From positions 372,001 through 436,000 of the forward strand of contig CAVSZD010000011.1 in assembly GCA_963732355.1 (NCBI GenBank): 64,000 nt of DNA, read 5' to 3'. A model generated the notes under the pieces. It was not told where the DNA came from. It did not search any database and saw only the letters and a list, made by a program, of their open reading frames with translations. The stretch is from JADKAV01 sp963732355 (GTDB lineage Bacteria; Actinomycetota; Actinomycetes; S36-B12; UBA10799). The position numbers and the translations under genes are program-made. Every line of letters begins with the position of its first letter. Within the stretch, counting starts at the first letter, position 1. Below, in pieces: positions 43,799-52,988 of this stretch.

Positions 43799-45301
43799 TC
43801 ACGTCTCCGACTTCTCAAGCAGGGCACTGATTTCGCGGACGTCATCGTGGACGCGCCCGCCGCCGGACTTGCTCAACCCGGCTACTTCGGCCACTGTATC
43901 GTCCTGCCCCGACACCCGGACCCAAAGCCTGCGGCGCTGCAAGAACAGCGACATGCTCACGCCGACGATGACCAGGGCCGCCGCCACAAGGGCCAGCCAA
44001 CGACCGGGATCATGGGCCAGCGAGACATTGGCGAAATCGCGGAAACCGGTGAATTCGACGGTCGTCCCATCGGGGAGCTCCCAACTCTCGCCGGGAGCCA
44101 ATGACGTCGTGCCGATCCGCTGTAGGTTCTCGGTGTCGAGCCGGTACACGTTGCCGCCGGTCTTGACGTCGCCTGTGAATGCCCCCAGGAACAGCATCGG
44201 GTCCTCGGCCTTGGGGAAGGTCGAGATCGGCCCCGCCACCGGGTCGATCGTGGCGGTGGGTAGGAACAACCCCGTCAAGGCGAAGCCTGGTTCGGAGTCG
44301 GGCAATTTGACGACGCCGGCGCTGGTCAGGTTGCCGTCACGCGGCAAGAACACCACCGGGTCGTCGAATACCACCGTGCCGTCCGGCCGGGTGATCTTGA
44401 TCTCGGGGGCGTAACCGTGACCCGTGAGGAACACCTTGACTCCGGGCAGCACCAGCGGCGAGTTGACGCTGAACTGCTCCTCTGTCGTCGGGGCGCCGGG
44501 ACGGTCGGTCACCTCAGCCGTGGCCTCGAACTGGGTCGGTGCGCCACGCTGCTGCCCCGACTCCTGGAAGGTCGCCGTGAAATCCTTCAGCACCACTGAG
44601 AAGGGCGCGATCTGGTCGGGATTCACCAACCGGCCCTTGCGGAATGAGTCGAACTGGGTCAGCGAGCCGGTGAAACCCTTGCCCTCCACCACGATGACTT
44701 TGGCCGACCACCCGAACAGACCGCCCGCCGCCACTGCCAGCAGCAGGAAGATGAAGCAGAGGTGGAACAGCAGGTTCCCGACCTCGTGCAAGTACCCCTT
44801 CTCGGCCGCTAGCGAATCGCCGTCACGGCGCACCCGCCAACGGTGGTTGCGCAGGTGCGATTCGGCGGTTGCCAGTGCGTCCGGACCGCTGGCGACCTCG
44901 GTGTACGCGGGCATGCGCGAAAGCCGGGACGGCGCCGCTGGCGGGGGCATCCTGGCGGCCTTGATGAAGTCATGACTGCGCGGGATGATGCAGCCGATCA
45001 AGGACACGCACAGCAGCAGATAGATGGCGGCGAACCAGGGTGCGGCGAAGACGTCGAACATCCCGAAACGGTCCAGCCAGGCACCCAGGCCGGGGTTGGC
45101 AGTCAAGTAGTCCTCGACGGCGGCGGCGTCCGTGCCGCGCTGCGGGAACACCGAACCAGGGATGCTGGCCAGGGCCAGCAGGAGCAGCAGGACCAAGGCC
45201 GTGCGCATGCTCGTCAGCGTGCGCCAACCCCAGCGCAACCAGCCGGTGAAACCAAGGCGGGGTCCACCGGTGCTGGGCGCACGTTCGACGGTGGCTGTCA
45301 C
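43799..45301 (-). CDS. resB: Cytochrome c biogenesis protein ResB
   Basis: 500 residues from GTG 45301, which overlaps the ccdA stop as GTGA. The family pattern is visible: WRTLTSMRTALVLLLLLALA in the first helix, SIPGSVFPQRG, then a helix with FAAIYLLLCVSLIGCIIPRS. There is a large extracytoplasmic domain with LPGVKVFLTGHGYAPEIKI and a final C-terminal helix. ResB partners CcsB in heme ligation. A long poorly conserved N-terminal reading upstream is rejected. Confidence 0.93.
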   Translation of the reverse strand: MTATVERAPSTGGPRLGFTGWLRWGWRTLTSMRTALVLLLLLALASIPGSVFPQRGTDAAAVEDYLTANPGLGAWLDRFGMFDVFAAPWFAAIYLLLCVSLIGCIIPRSHDFIKAARMPPPAAPSRLSRMPAYTEVASGPDALATAESHLRNHRWRVRRDGDSLAAEKGYLHEVGNLLFHLCFIFLLLAVAAGGLFGWSAKVIVVEGKGFTGSLTQFDSFRKGRLVNPDQIAPFSVVLKDFTATFQESGQQRGAPTQFEATAEVTDRPGAPTTEEQFSVNSPLVLPGVKVFLTGHGYAPEIKITRPDGTVVFDDPVVFLPRDGNLTSAGVVKLPDSEPGFALTGLFLPTATIDPVAGPISTFPKAEDPMLFLGAFTGDVKTGGNVYRLDTENLQRIGTTSLAPGESWELPDGTTVEFTGFRDFANVSLAHDPGRWLALVAAALVIVGVSMSLFLQRRRLWVRVSGQDDTVAEVAGLSKSGGGRVHDDVREISALLEKSET

Positions 45302-46047
45302 AGACCCACCTCGAACGCCCCAGCCCACACCCGCATCCAGACCGAGATCTCGTTCCACAGTCCGGTCACCAGCAGCACCCCGATGATGATGAGGGTCGCT
45401 CCCCCGAACCGCAGCACCCACAGGGAGTGCCGGCGCAGCCACGAAACGGTGCCAGCCATCCGGCGGAACGCCAGCGCAATGATGAGGAACGGCACGCCCA
45501 GTCCAATGCAGTAGGCCAAAGACAGCAACGCCCCGCGCAAGGCCGAGCCCTCAGAGAACACCAGCGCCTGCACAGCCGCCAGCGTCGGGCCGATGCACGG
45601 GGTCCAGCCGAGACCGAAGAGCACACCGAGCACGGGCGCGGTCCAGATCCCCAGGTTCGGCGAGACGTGCCAGCGCACTTCTCGCTGCAGCCACGGGAAC
45701 GCACCCATGAAACCGACGCCGAGCACGATGATGACCACTCCGAGCGCCCGCTGGATCGGCTCCTGGTACTGCAGGAGGACCTCACCGGCGTAGCCCAGAA
45801 GCGCACCGTAGGAGATGAAGACCAGTGAGAAGCCGAGGATGAAGAGCCCCACACCTGTGAGGATCTTGCTGTGGGCAGGAGTCTGCTGCTCCTCGAGCTC
45901 GGCGCCCGTGACGCCGGTGACAACCCCGACGTACCCGGGCACAAGCGGAAGGACGCAAGGGGAGGCGAACGACACGAATCCGGCAAGCACCGCCAGTGGC
46001 ACTGCCAGCAGCAACGAACCGCCGGTCACCGTCTCCGCGACGCTCAC
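45298..46047 (-). CDS. ccdA: Thiol:disulfide transporter CcdA
   Basis: 249 residues with about six membrane helices. The two redox cysteines lie in FASPCVLPLVPGYVG near residue 30 and LGWTPCIGPTLAAV near residue 140. It carries electrons from cytoplasmic thioredoxin to the extracytoplasmic TlpA/ResA, keeping apocytochrome CXXCH thiols reduced. It overlaps its TlpA-like partner gene by ATGA. Confidence 0.95.
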   Translation of the reverse strand: MSVAETVTGGSLLLAVPLAVLAGFVSFASPCVLPLVPGYVGVVTGVTGAELEEQQTPAHSKILTGVGLFILGFSLVFISYGALLGYAGEVLLQYQEPIQRALGVVIIVLGVGFMGAFPWLQREVRWHVSPNLGIWTAPVLGVLFGLGWTPCIGPTLAAVQALVFSEGSALRGALLSLAYCIGLGVPFLIIALAFRRMAGTVSWLRRHSLWVLRFGGATLIIIGVLLVTGLWNEISVWMRVWAGAFEVGL

Positions 46048-46625
46048 GGCGAACCTCCGGCCTCAGCACTCAGGTCCTGCAGAGCTGAGTCGAGTTCGCC
46101 GGCATCCACGGCCCCGAGGAAGCGCCCGGCCACCCGGCCTTCGCTGTCGATGAGCAGGGTCGACGGAATGGCCTGAGGCGGGAGGCTGTCGGAGAACTTC
46201 AGCACCAGTTGACCGTTGGGGTCGGGCAGGTTCGGGTAGGTGATCCCGTATTTCTCGATGAACGCCCGGGCAGCACCGTCGGTGTCACGGGTGTCGAGGC
46301 CCAAGAAATTGACCTTGGGGTTCTGCTCGCTGACCGCCACCAGTTCGGGAGCCTCAGCGCGGCACGGGGCACACCACGAGGCCCACACGTTGATGACCCC
46401 CGGCGCTCCGAGCCATTCGGCGGTATCCACCGGCTCACCATTCAGATCGGTGCCAGTCAGAACCGGGGCCGGTTTGCGCTCTTCGACGGGCAAGATCACC
46501 GACGAGCCGTCCCCGGCGACAAAACCGGCGGAATCGCCCACATCGGCCGACTCCTGCGAGCATCCGGTCAGCACAGAAACAGCCAGGAGCAGTCCCGACC
46601 CGATCAGAGTGAAACGCGCGCGCAC
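46044..46625 (-). CDS. TlpA/ResA-like thioredoxin lipoprotein
   Basis: 193 residues. The signal peptide ends in the lipobox LTGC at residue 22. The thioredoxin fold has active-site WASWCAPCRAEAPEL (CAPC) near residue 86, and the cis-proline region is PQAIPSTLLID. It reduces the disulfide in apocytochrome c heme-binding sites, receiving electrons from CcdA. It is immediately adjacent to the phosphatase gene (46626) with no gap. Confidence 0.93.
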   Translation of the reverse strand: MRARFTLIGSGLLLAVSVLTGCSQESADVGDSAGFVAGDGSSVILPVEERKPAPVLTGTDLNGEPVDTAEWLGAPGVINVWASWCAPCRAEAPELVAVSEQNPKVNFLGLDTRDTDGAARAFIEKYGITYPNLPDPNGQLVLKFSDSLPPQAIPSTLLIDSEGRVAGRFLGAVDAGELDSALQDLSAEAGGSP

Positions 46626-47267
46626 CTACGCACCGACCCCCTTCGTGGATGCCGGGTACAGGGCCGCCGCCGGCTCGGTGTACACGATCGAGATCAATCG
46701 GTCGTCGTCGAAGGTCAGCGAGGTCAAGGACGCGAGGTTGCACTGGCGCTTGCGCGGGTCGTGCACGAACGAGCGCCCTTCGGCATCAAGACGGGAGATC
46801 CATACGGGCAACTGGTGACTGACCAGCACTGCCTCATGACCGCGGACACGGCGCTTGGCATCGGTGACGGCCGCTCGCATTCGGGCGGCGACGTCCACGT
46901 AGGGCTCTCCCCACGACGGTTTGAACGGGTTGTAGAGGTGGCGCCAGGCGCGCGGCTGACGCAGAACGCCGTCACCCACGGAGACCCTCTGACCCTCGAA
47001 CACGTTGTCGGCCTCGATGATTCGCTCATCGATGATCGGCGTCAGGTTCAGCGTCTCGACGATCGGTTCGGCGGTCTCCCGCGCCCGGTCCAGGGGGGAC
47101 GAGACGACCTCGACGATGTCGCGCGCGCTCAAGGCAGCGGCGGCCAGGTCAGCCATGTCCCGCCCAAGGTCGGAAAGGTGGAAGTCGGGCAGACGCCCGT
47201 AAAGGATCTTGTCCGGGTTGTAGACCTCACCGTGGCGCAATAGGTGGACGGTGGTGCGCTCGCTCAT
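46626..47267 (-). CDS. Histidine phosphatase family protein
   Basis: 213 residues from ATG 47267. The catalytic motif LLRHGEVYNP is near residue 10 and the second histidine lies in AVLVSHQLPVW. The substrate is unknown; phosphoglycerate-mutase-like enzymes in this position between hemL and the resABC genes are common in actinobacteria (established synteny). It overlaps hemL by ATGA. A longer frame start at 47369 lies inside hemL and is rejected. Confidence 0.9.
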   Translation of the reverse strand: MSERTTVHLLRHGEVYNPDKILYGRLPDFHLSDLGRDMADLAAAALSARDIVEVVSSPLDRARETAEPIVETLNLTPIIDERIIEADNVFEGQRVSVGDGVLRQPRAWRHLYNPFKPSWGEPYVDVAARMRAAVTDAKRRVRGHEAVLVSHQLPVWISRLDAEGRSFVHDPRKRQCNLASLTSLTFDDDRLISIVYTEPAAALYPASTKGVGA

Positions 47268-48553
47268 CGCGACTCCTCCTGGACTCGTGCGGCAGCAGCA
47301 GCGGCTCCCGGTAGCGCCTGCCGGACCTCGTCGAGGGCCTGGGCATCGTGTGCGCTGCTGACGAACCACGCTTCGAACGCCGACGGTGGCAGGCTGACTC
47401 CCGCGTCGAGCATCCCGGCGTGGAACGCGGCGAAGGCCTTAGTGTTCTGCTGCTGGGCCTGGTCGTAGTTGGACACCGGCTGGGCGCGGAAGAAGAAACT
47501 GAAGAGGTTGCCGGCCCGTTGCATCCTGTGCTCGACCCCGGCTGCCGTCAATGCCTCTCCGGTCATCTCGATCACGGCATCGGCCGCGGCGTTAACAGCC
47601 GGGTAGTCCGCATGGCGAAGCATTGCCAGTCCGGCAGCGGTCGCGACGGGGTTGCCCGACAACGTGCCCGCCTGGTAGACCGGACCGACCGGCGCCAGCA
47701 TGGCCATCACATCCGCGCGGCCTCCGAACGCGGCAACCGGCAACCCTCCCCCGATCACCTTGCCGAACGTGTAGAGATCCGCGGGGATCGCCTCGATGCC
47801 GAACCAGCCAGCAGACGACACCCGGAATCCCGTCATCACCTCGTCGCTGATCAGCAGCGCGCCGTGACTCTTGCACAGGTCGGCCAGGCCTTGGCTGAAG
47901 CCGGGCGCGGGTGGGACGACGCCCATGTTGGCGGGCACCGCCTCGGTGATGACCGCAGCCACCTCGTGCTGCTCGAAGGCCGCGGTCAGGGCAGCAAGGT
48001 CGTTGTAGGGAACCACGATCGTTTCGGCCGTCTGGTCCTTGGTGACTCCGGCGCTGTCGGGCAGGCCCAGGGTCGCCACCCCGCTGCCGGCTGCGGCCAG
48101 CAGCGAGTCCGAGTGACCGTGGTAGCAGCCCGCGAACTTGACGATCACATCCCTGCCGGTGAAGCCCCTAGCCACCCGGATCGCGCTCATGGTGGCTTCG
48201 GTGCCGGAATTGACCAGGCGCACCTGCTCCACCGGCGCGACCCGGCTTGTGATCAGTTCGGCCAGTTCCACCTCGTTGGGGTGCGGCGCGCCGAATCCTA
48301 GGCCGCGCGCGGCAGATCCGCGGACCGCCTCAATGACCGCCGGGTGGGCGTGGCCCAGCAGCGCCGGGCCCCACTGGCCGACCAGATCGACGTAGGTGTT
48401 GCCGTCGACATCGCTCACCCTCGGGCCGCTGCCGCTGGTGAAGAAGACCGGGTGGCCGCCGACCGCGCGGAACGCCCGGACCGGGGAGTTGACACCGCCG
48501 GGGGTCACCGCCTTGGCACGATCCATCCACGCCGCGCTGGCACTGCGATCCAT
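47264..48553 (-). CDS. hemL: Glutamate-1-semialdehyde 2,1-aminomutase
   Basis: 429 residues, the standard length. TPGGVNSPVRAFRAVGG near the start, DLVGQWGPALLGHAHPAVI, VNSGTEATMSAIRVARGFTG, and TFGKVIGGGLPVAAFGG with the PLP lysine near residue 265 identify the enzyme. It makes 5-aminolevulinate for heme. Heme is needed downstream for cytochromes matured by the following genes. ATG 48553 has GACGAT 6 nt upstream and no Shine-Dalgarno. Confidence 0.96.
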   Translation of the reverse strand: MDRSASAAWMDRAKAVTPGGVNSPVRAFRAVGGHPVFFTSGSGPRVSDVDGNTYVDLVGQWGPALLGHAHPAVIEAVRGSAARGLGFGAPHPNEVELAELITSRVAPVEQVRLVNSGTEATMSAIRVARGFTGRDVIVKFAGCYHGHSDSLLAAAGSGVATLGLPDSAGVTKDQTAETIVVPYNDLAALTAAFEQHEVAAVITEAVPANMGVVPPAPGFSQGLADLCKSHGALLISDEVMTGFRVSSAGWFGIEAIPADLYTFGKVIGGGLPVAAFGGRADVMAMLAPVGPVYQAGTLSGNPVATAAGLAMLRHADYPAVNAAADAVIEMTGEALTAAGVEHRMQRAGNLFSFFFRAQPVSNYDQAQQQNTKAFAAFHAGMLDAGVSLPPSAFEAWFVSSAHDAQALDEVRQALPGAAAAAARVQEESR

Positions 48554-48559
48554 GAACCG

Positions 48560-48565
48560 ATCGTC
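48560..48565 (-). promoter_or_regulatory. Putative -10 hexamer GACGAT of the hemL operon
   Basis: GACGAT on the minus strand, six bases (CGGTTC), then ATG 48553. The hexamer is a weak match, but the spacing is that of the leaderless set. Confidence 0.38.
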
Positions 48566-48669
48566 GCACGAGCCGTGCCAGGCGGCGCCCGGTGGCCCAT
48601 CGCCGCCCGCCGTGGCGCCCTGCGCCCTCGCGCCCTGAGTACCGACGGCCTCACCCGCCCGGCGCCCTG

Positions 48670-48737
48670 GTTAGAGGTTGTGCTGTTGGTTAGCGAATCC
48701 ACGCGTGTTTTTGCTAACCAACAGCACAACCTCTAAC
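48670..48737. repeat. 68-nt nested palindrome, copy 6 (nearly perfect)
   Basis: In this copy the complementarity runs unbroken through 25 bp from each end, joining outer arm, 6-nt spacer and the first bases of the inner arm. An 18-nt core containing ACGCGT remains. It lies between the hemL start and the TMEM175 stop. Both neighbours are on the minus strand, so the hairpin could lie after TMEM175 in the transcript or in front of the hemL promoter. Confidence 0.92.
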
Positions 48738-48814
48738 GCGGGCGCGGCCTCGGGTCCTGGGCCGGGAGCCAACGCGGGCCGGCTCGGGTCCTGGGCCGGG
48801 AGCCAACGCGAGCA

Positions 48815-49477
48815 TCAGCTCGGGTCCTGCGGGGGTTGCGCCGTCACCCTGCTCAACAACTGGCCGACCGCGACCGAACCCACCACCCACCACACAAGCG
48901 CCAACGTCGTGGAGACGAATGCCAGGGGTATCGAGGTGAGGAAGACGAACACCGGCGAGAGTGATCCCAGGACCTGGAGCCGGGCGAAGTCCCGGCTCGG
49001 CTGTGCCAGGAACAGTTTGCCCTTGAAGGCCACCGCGAACAAGGCAACTTCCATCGCACTCACGGCGGCGGCGTACACGGAGAACAACGACACCGCCAGC
49101 GGGTTGCCCCAGAACTCCCCCAGCAACCCGGCCGGAATCGGCAGCAGAGCAATCAGGGCCAGGTAGATCAGAGTGGCGAGTACATAACGGGAGTCCATCC
49201 CTCGCAACGTCATCACGAACCGGTGATTGGCCCGCCAGTAGATCGCAACCCAGATGAAGGCGACCACAAAGGCAGTCACTGCCGGGCCCTTGTCGACCAC
49301 CGCGTCCCACAGCGCGGACACCGAGTTGGGATCACCGTCCACCTCGGGAATGCCGATCTCCACCGCCGCCAAGGTCAAGGCGATGGCGAAGACCGCATCG
49401 GAGAAGAAGATGACGCGGTCGAAGGCTGCCCCGTCGCCCTCGCGGAGGTAGAAATTGCGGGTCCATGCAGACGCCAT
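48815..49477 (-). CDS. TMEM175-like (DUF1211) potassium channel
   Basis: 220 residues with about six membrane helices. RVIFFSDAVFAIALTLAAVEI near the N-terminus is the DUF1211 signature with its FSD motif. Bacterial TMEM175 homologues are tetrameric potassium channels in which helix 1 lines the pore (established). Only one six-helix unit is present, as in bacteria. ATG 49477 has TAGGGT 6 nt upstream. The gene is monocistronic. Confidence 0.86.
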   Translation of the reverse strand: MASAWTRNFYLREGDGAAFDRVIFFSDAVFAIALTLAAVEIGIPEVDGDPNSVSALWDAVVDKGPAVTAFVVAFIWVAIYWRANHRFVMTLRGMDSRYVLATLIYLALIALLPIPAGLLGEFWGNPLAVSLFSVYAAAVSAMEVALFAVAFKGKLFLAQPSRDFARLQVLGSLSPVFVFLTSIPLAFVSTTLALVWWVVGSVAVGQLLSRVTAQPPQDPS

Positions 49478-49483
49478 GAGGGA

Positions 49484-49489
49484 ACCCTA
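49484..49489 (-). promoter_or_regulatory. Putative -10 hexamer TAGGGT of the TMEM175 gene
   Basis: TAGGGT on the minus strand, six bases (TCCCTC), then ATG 49477. Leaderless-type spacing. Confidence 0.42.
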
Positions 49490-49499
49490 GTGCGGGAAA

Positions 49500-49537
49500 G
49501 CAGAGGGAGCCGGACCCAACGGCCCGACCCCCTCTGC
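49500..49537 (-). terminator. Hairpin terminator after fadB
   Basis: GCAGAGGG (49500-49507) pairs with CCCTCTGC (49530-49537). It starts 8 nt after the fadB-like stop, and TTTCCC follows on the minus strand. Confidence 0.55.
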
Positions 49538-49545
49538 ACAGAGCC

Positions 49546-51705
49546 TCAGATGTACAGCTCGCCCTTCTCGGCGCGCTCGACCAGGGAGGCCGGCGGCGCG
49601 AACCTCGGCCCGTACTTGGCCTCCAATTCACGTGCGCGGTCAACGAACTGGGTCAACCCGTAGGAGTTGATGTACTGCAGCACACCTCCGGTCCAGGGCG
49701 GGAAACCGATGCCGAAAATCGACCCGATGTTGGCGTCCGGCACGTTGCGCAGGACCCCTTCATCGAAGCAGCGCACCGAGTCGATGGCCTCGACGAACAG
49801 CATGCGCTCCTGCAGTTCGGTCAGGTCGATCGACTGCGGGTCGATGTCCGAACCCCATGTCTGCGCAAGACCGGACCACAGTCCCTGGCGCTTGCCGTCC
49901 ACGTAGTCGTAGAACCCGGCGCCAGCCGCACGGCCACCGCGTTCGTAGTCGACGACCATCAAGTCGATCACCGGGTACGACGGGTGGTCCGGGAAGTCCC
50001 AGCCCTCGGCTGCCGCAGCCTCGCGGGACGCCTCACGGATCCGGCGGGCCAATGTCAAGCTCACCTCGTCGAACAGCGCGAGCGGACCGGTCGGGTACCC
50101 GGCCTGCAACGCGGCCTGCTCGATGCTTTGGGCAGGCACACCCTCGCCCAGCATCGCGGCCGCCTCACCCATGAACGTGCCGATGACCCGGCTGGTGAAG
50201 AACCCCCGGCTGTCGTTGACCACGATCGGGGTCTTCTTGATCTGCAGCGCGACATCCACGGCCTTGGCGATCGCCTCGTCCGAGGTCTGTTCGCCGACGA
50301 CGATCTCCAGCAGCGGCATCTTGTCCACCGGTGAGAAGAAGTGCATCCCGATGAAGTCCGCCGGGCGCGTGATGCCCTCGGCCAGACCGGTGACCGGCAA
50401 TGTCGAGGTGTTCGAGGCCAACAGTGAGCCCTCAGCCATGAACGGCTCGATCTCGGCGTAGACCTTGTGCTTCAACGCCGGGTCCTCGAACACGGCCTCG
50501 ATCAGCAGGTCCGCACCCTTCGCGTCGGCGGGGTTGTCCGTCGCGGTGATCCGCGCAAGCACCTCGTCGGCAGCCTCTTGGGTCATCTTCCCGCGGCTGA
50601 CGGCCTTGGCCAGCAGCTTCTCGCTGTAGGCCTTGCCCTTCTGCGCGGACTCCAAGGAGACGTCCTTGAGGATGACCTCCATGCCGGAGCGTGCGGACAC
50701 GTAGGCGATGCCTGCGCCCATCATCCCGGCGCCGAGGATCACGATCTTCTTGGCCGTGTACTTCTCGTAGCCTTCGGGGCGACTGCCGCCCTTCATGATC
50801 CCCTGCAGGTCGAAGAAGAACGCCTTGATCATGTTCTTGCTGACCTGACCTGTGGCGAGGTTGACGAAGTACTGCGTCTCGATCAGCAGGGCGTTGTCGA
50901 TGTCGACCTGGGATCCCTCGACCGCGGCGGCCATGATCGCCTCGGGGCCGGGCATCGGGGCGCCCTTGATCTGCTTGCGCAGGTTCGCGGGGAACGCCGG
51001 CAGCATCGCGGCGAACTTGGGGTTCGAGGGTGTGCCGCCGGGAATCCTGTAACCCTTGTCGTCCCACGGCTGATGGGCTTCGGGATTGGCCTTCACCCAA
51101 GCTTTCGCCGTCGGGATGAGCTCAGCCGGGTCGCTCACCAACTCGTCCACAAGGCCGACCTCGAGGGCGGCTGCCGGCTTGCGTCGCTGGCCTTGCAGCA
51201 GGATCTCCATCAAGGCCTTCTGCAGACCGAACATCCGCACCGTGCGCGCGACACCGCCGCCGCCGGGAAGCAGGCCCAGCGACACCTCGGGCAGGCCGAT
51301 CTCGCTGCCCTTCACATCGAGAGCCACGCGGTGGTGGCAGGACAGAGCGATCTCAAGACCGCCGCCGAGCGCCGCGCCGTTGATGGCCGCAACCACTGGC
51401 TTACCCAGAGTCTCGAGCTTGCGGGTGAGCGCCTTGAAATCCTGCAGTTGGGCCGTGAGTTCCTCGGCATGCTCCGGTGTGGCCTGGCTCAGAATCGTCA
51501 AGTCACCACCCGCGAAGAACGTCTTCTTGCCCGACGTGAGCACCACACCGGTGATCTCGTCCTTCTGCGCCACCAGGCGGTTCACCGTCTCGGCGAAGCT
51601 GCTCTGGAAAGTTGCATTCATCGTGTTGGCGCCCTGGTCCGGGTCATCCATCGTCAACGTGACGATGCCGTCGGCGTCCTTGTCCCAAGCAATCATGTTC
51701 GTCAT
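49546..51705 (-). CDS. fadB: Beta-oxidation trifunctional-type enzyme: enoyl-CoA hydratase / 3-hydroxyacyl-CoA dehydrogenase
   Basis: 719 residues from ATG 51705. The N-terminal crotonase domain (1-300) includes INGAALGGGLEIALSCHHR and the catalytic glutamates in GLPEVSLGLLPGGGG. The NAD-binding domain begins VILGAGMMGAGIAYVSARSG near residue 334, and the dehydrogenase C-terminal domain includes FIGMHFFSPVDKMPLLEIV with the catalytic histidine. It performs hydration and oxidation in fatty-acid beta-oxidation. AGGAG overlaps the fadA stop 12 nt upstream, so the two are coupled. An open frame extending to 52602 reads only shadow sequence of fadA. Confidence 0.94.
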   Translation of the reverse strand: MTNMIAWDKDADGIVTLTMDDPDQGANTMNATFQSSFAETVNRLVAQKDEITGVVLTSGKKTFFAGGDLTILSQATPEHAEELTAQLQDFKALTRKLETLGKPVVAAINGAALGGGLEIALSCHHRVALDVKGSEIGLPEVSLGLLPGGGGVARTVRMFGLQKALMEILLQGQRRKPAAALEVGLVDELVSDPAELIPTAKAWVKANPEAHQPWDDKGYRIPGGTPSNPKFAAMLPAFPANLRKQIKGAPMPGPEAIMAAAVEGSQVDIDNALLIETQYFVNLATGQVSKNMIKAFFFDLQGIMKGGSRPEGYEKYTAKKIVILGAGMMGAGIAYVSARSGMEVILKDVSLESAQKGKAYSEKLLAKAVSRGKMTQEAADEVLARITATDNPADAKGADLLIEAVFEDPALKHKVYAEIEPFMAEGSLLASNTSTLPVTGLAEGITRPADFIGMHFFSPVDKMPLLEIVVGEQTSDEAIAKAVDVALQIKKTPIVVNDSRGFFTSRVIGTFMGEAAAMLGEGVPAQSIEQAALQAGYPTGPLALFDEVSLTLARRIREASREAAAAEGWDFPDHPSYPVIDLMVVDYERGGRAAGAGFYDYVDGKRQGLWSGLAQTWGSDIDPQSIDLTELQERMLFVEAIDSVRCFDEGVLRNVPDANIGSIFGIGFPPWTGGVLQYINSYGLTQFVDRARELEAKYGPRFAPPASLVERAEKGELYI

Positions 51706-51716
51706 CCGTGTTCTCC

Positions 51717-52931
51717 TCAGACCCGCTCGACGATCGTGGCCAGACCCATGCCGCCACCGATGCACAACGTGACCAGCCCGTAGCGTCCGCCTGAGCGCTC
51801 GAGCTCGTCGACGACGGTTCCGAGGATCATCGCGCCGGTGGCGCCGAGCGGGTGGCCCATGGCGATCGCGCCACCGTTGATGTTGACCTTCTCCATGGGC
51901 AGGTCGAAGTCCTTGACCCACTTGAGGACAACCGCGGCGAAGGCCTCGTTCAGCTCCCACACGTCGATGTCGTCCACGGTCAGGCCCGCGGTCTTGAGCG
52001 CCTTCTGCGTGGCCGGGGTCGGGCCGGTCAGCATGATCGTCGGGTCGGCGCCGGAGACTGCGGTGGCCACGATGCGCGCACGCGGGGCCATGCCGAAGTC
52101 CTTGCCGACCTGCTCGTTGCCGACAACCACCAGTGCGGCGCCGTCGACGATTCCCGAGGAGTTGCCGGGGGTGTGGACGTGGTTGATCTTCTCGACCCAG
52201 TGGAACTTCTGCAGGGCGACGGCGTCGAAGCCGCCCATCTCGCCGATGCCCGCGAAGGAAGGCTTGAGCTTGCCCAACGACTCCACGGTTGTATCGGGGC
52301 GCATGTGCTCGTCGTGGTCGAGCAGGATCACGCCGTTGCGGTCCTTGACCGGGACGACGGACTTGGCGAAGTTGCCCGCGGCCCACGCGGCGGCGGAACG
52401 CTGCTGGGACTGGACGGCGTAGGAGTCCACGTCGTCGCGTGTGAATCCTTCCGTGGTGGCGATGAGGTCGGCGCTGATGCCCTGCGGCACGAAGTAGGTG
52501 TCGTAGGCGGTCTCCGGGTCCATGGCCCAGGCCCCGCCGTCGGAGCCCATCGGAACGCGGCTCATGCACTCGACGCCACCGGCAATGATCAGGTTGTCCC
52601 ATCCGGAACGGACCTTCTGTGCGGCGATGTTGACGGCTTCCAGCGCGGAGGCACAGAAGCGGTTGACCTGAGTGCCAGCGACGGTGTCGGGCAGCCCGGC
52701 GAAGATTGCGGCCGTCTTGGCGATGTCGGCACCCTGGTCGCCCACGGGCGTCACGCAGCCGAGCACGAGATCGTCAATGGCGTTGGGGTCCATCCCGGGG
52801 TGGCGGCTGCGCAGTTCGTCGATCAGGCCGGTCACCAGGGTGACGGGCTTGACCCCGTGCAGGGAACCGTTGGCCTTGCCTCGGCCTCTGGGGGTGCGGA
52901 TCGCCTCGTAGATGTAAGCTTCGCTGGTCAA
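51717..52931 (-). CDS. fadA: Acetyl-CoA C-acyltransferase (thiolase)
   Basis: 404 residues. VNRFCASALEAVNIAAQKV near residue 93 has the acyl-carrying cysteine. GGAIAMGHPLGATGAM holds the catalytic histidine and TLCIGGGMGLA the second cysteine. The start is a TTG at 52931 after CAGGAGG at 52939-52945; no ATG or GTG gives the family N-terminus SEAYIYEAIRTPRGR. It cleaves 3-ketoacyl-CoA to acetyl-CoA and a shorter acyl-CoA and forms the complex with FadB. A near-palindrome lies 58 bp upstream. Confidence 0.94.
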   Translation of the reverse strand: MTSEAYIYEAIRTPRGRGKANGSLHGVKPVTLVTGLIDELRSRHPGMDPNAIDDLVLGCVTPVGDQGADIAKTAAIFAGLPDTVAGTQVNRFCASALEAVNIAAQKVRSGWDNLIIAGGVECMSRVPMGSDGGAWAMDPETAYDTYFVPQGISADLIATTEGFTRDDVDSYAVQSQQRSAAAWAAGNFAKSVVPVKDRNGVILLDHDEHMRPDTTVESLGKLKPSFAGIGEMGGFDAVALQKFHWVEKINHVHTPGNSSGIVDGAALVVVGNEQVGKDFGMAPRARIVATAVSGADPTIMLTGPTPATQKALKTAGLTVDDIDVWELNEAFAAVVLKWVKDFDLPMEKVNINGGAIAMGHPLGATGAMILGTVVDELERSGGRYGLVTLCIGGGMGLATIVERV

Positions 52932-52988
52932 ATCGAGCCTCCTGAAGATGGCGTTTGCGCTCCGACGCGCAGCCGCGTGAGGGCTATG

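Noticed and set aside
46209..47243. Plus-strand open frame of 344 codons opposite the TlpA-like and phosphatase genes
   Set aside because: Both minus-strand genes have clear catalytic motifs; the plus-strand frame has none.
51706..52602. Apparent 1018-residue extension of the FadB-like protein into fadA
   Set aside because: The extra 299 residues are a shadow of fadA in another frame. The family N-terminus starts at ATG 51705 behind a Shine-Dalgarno motif.
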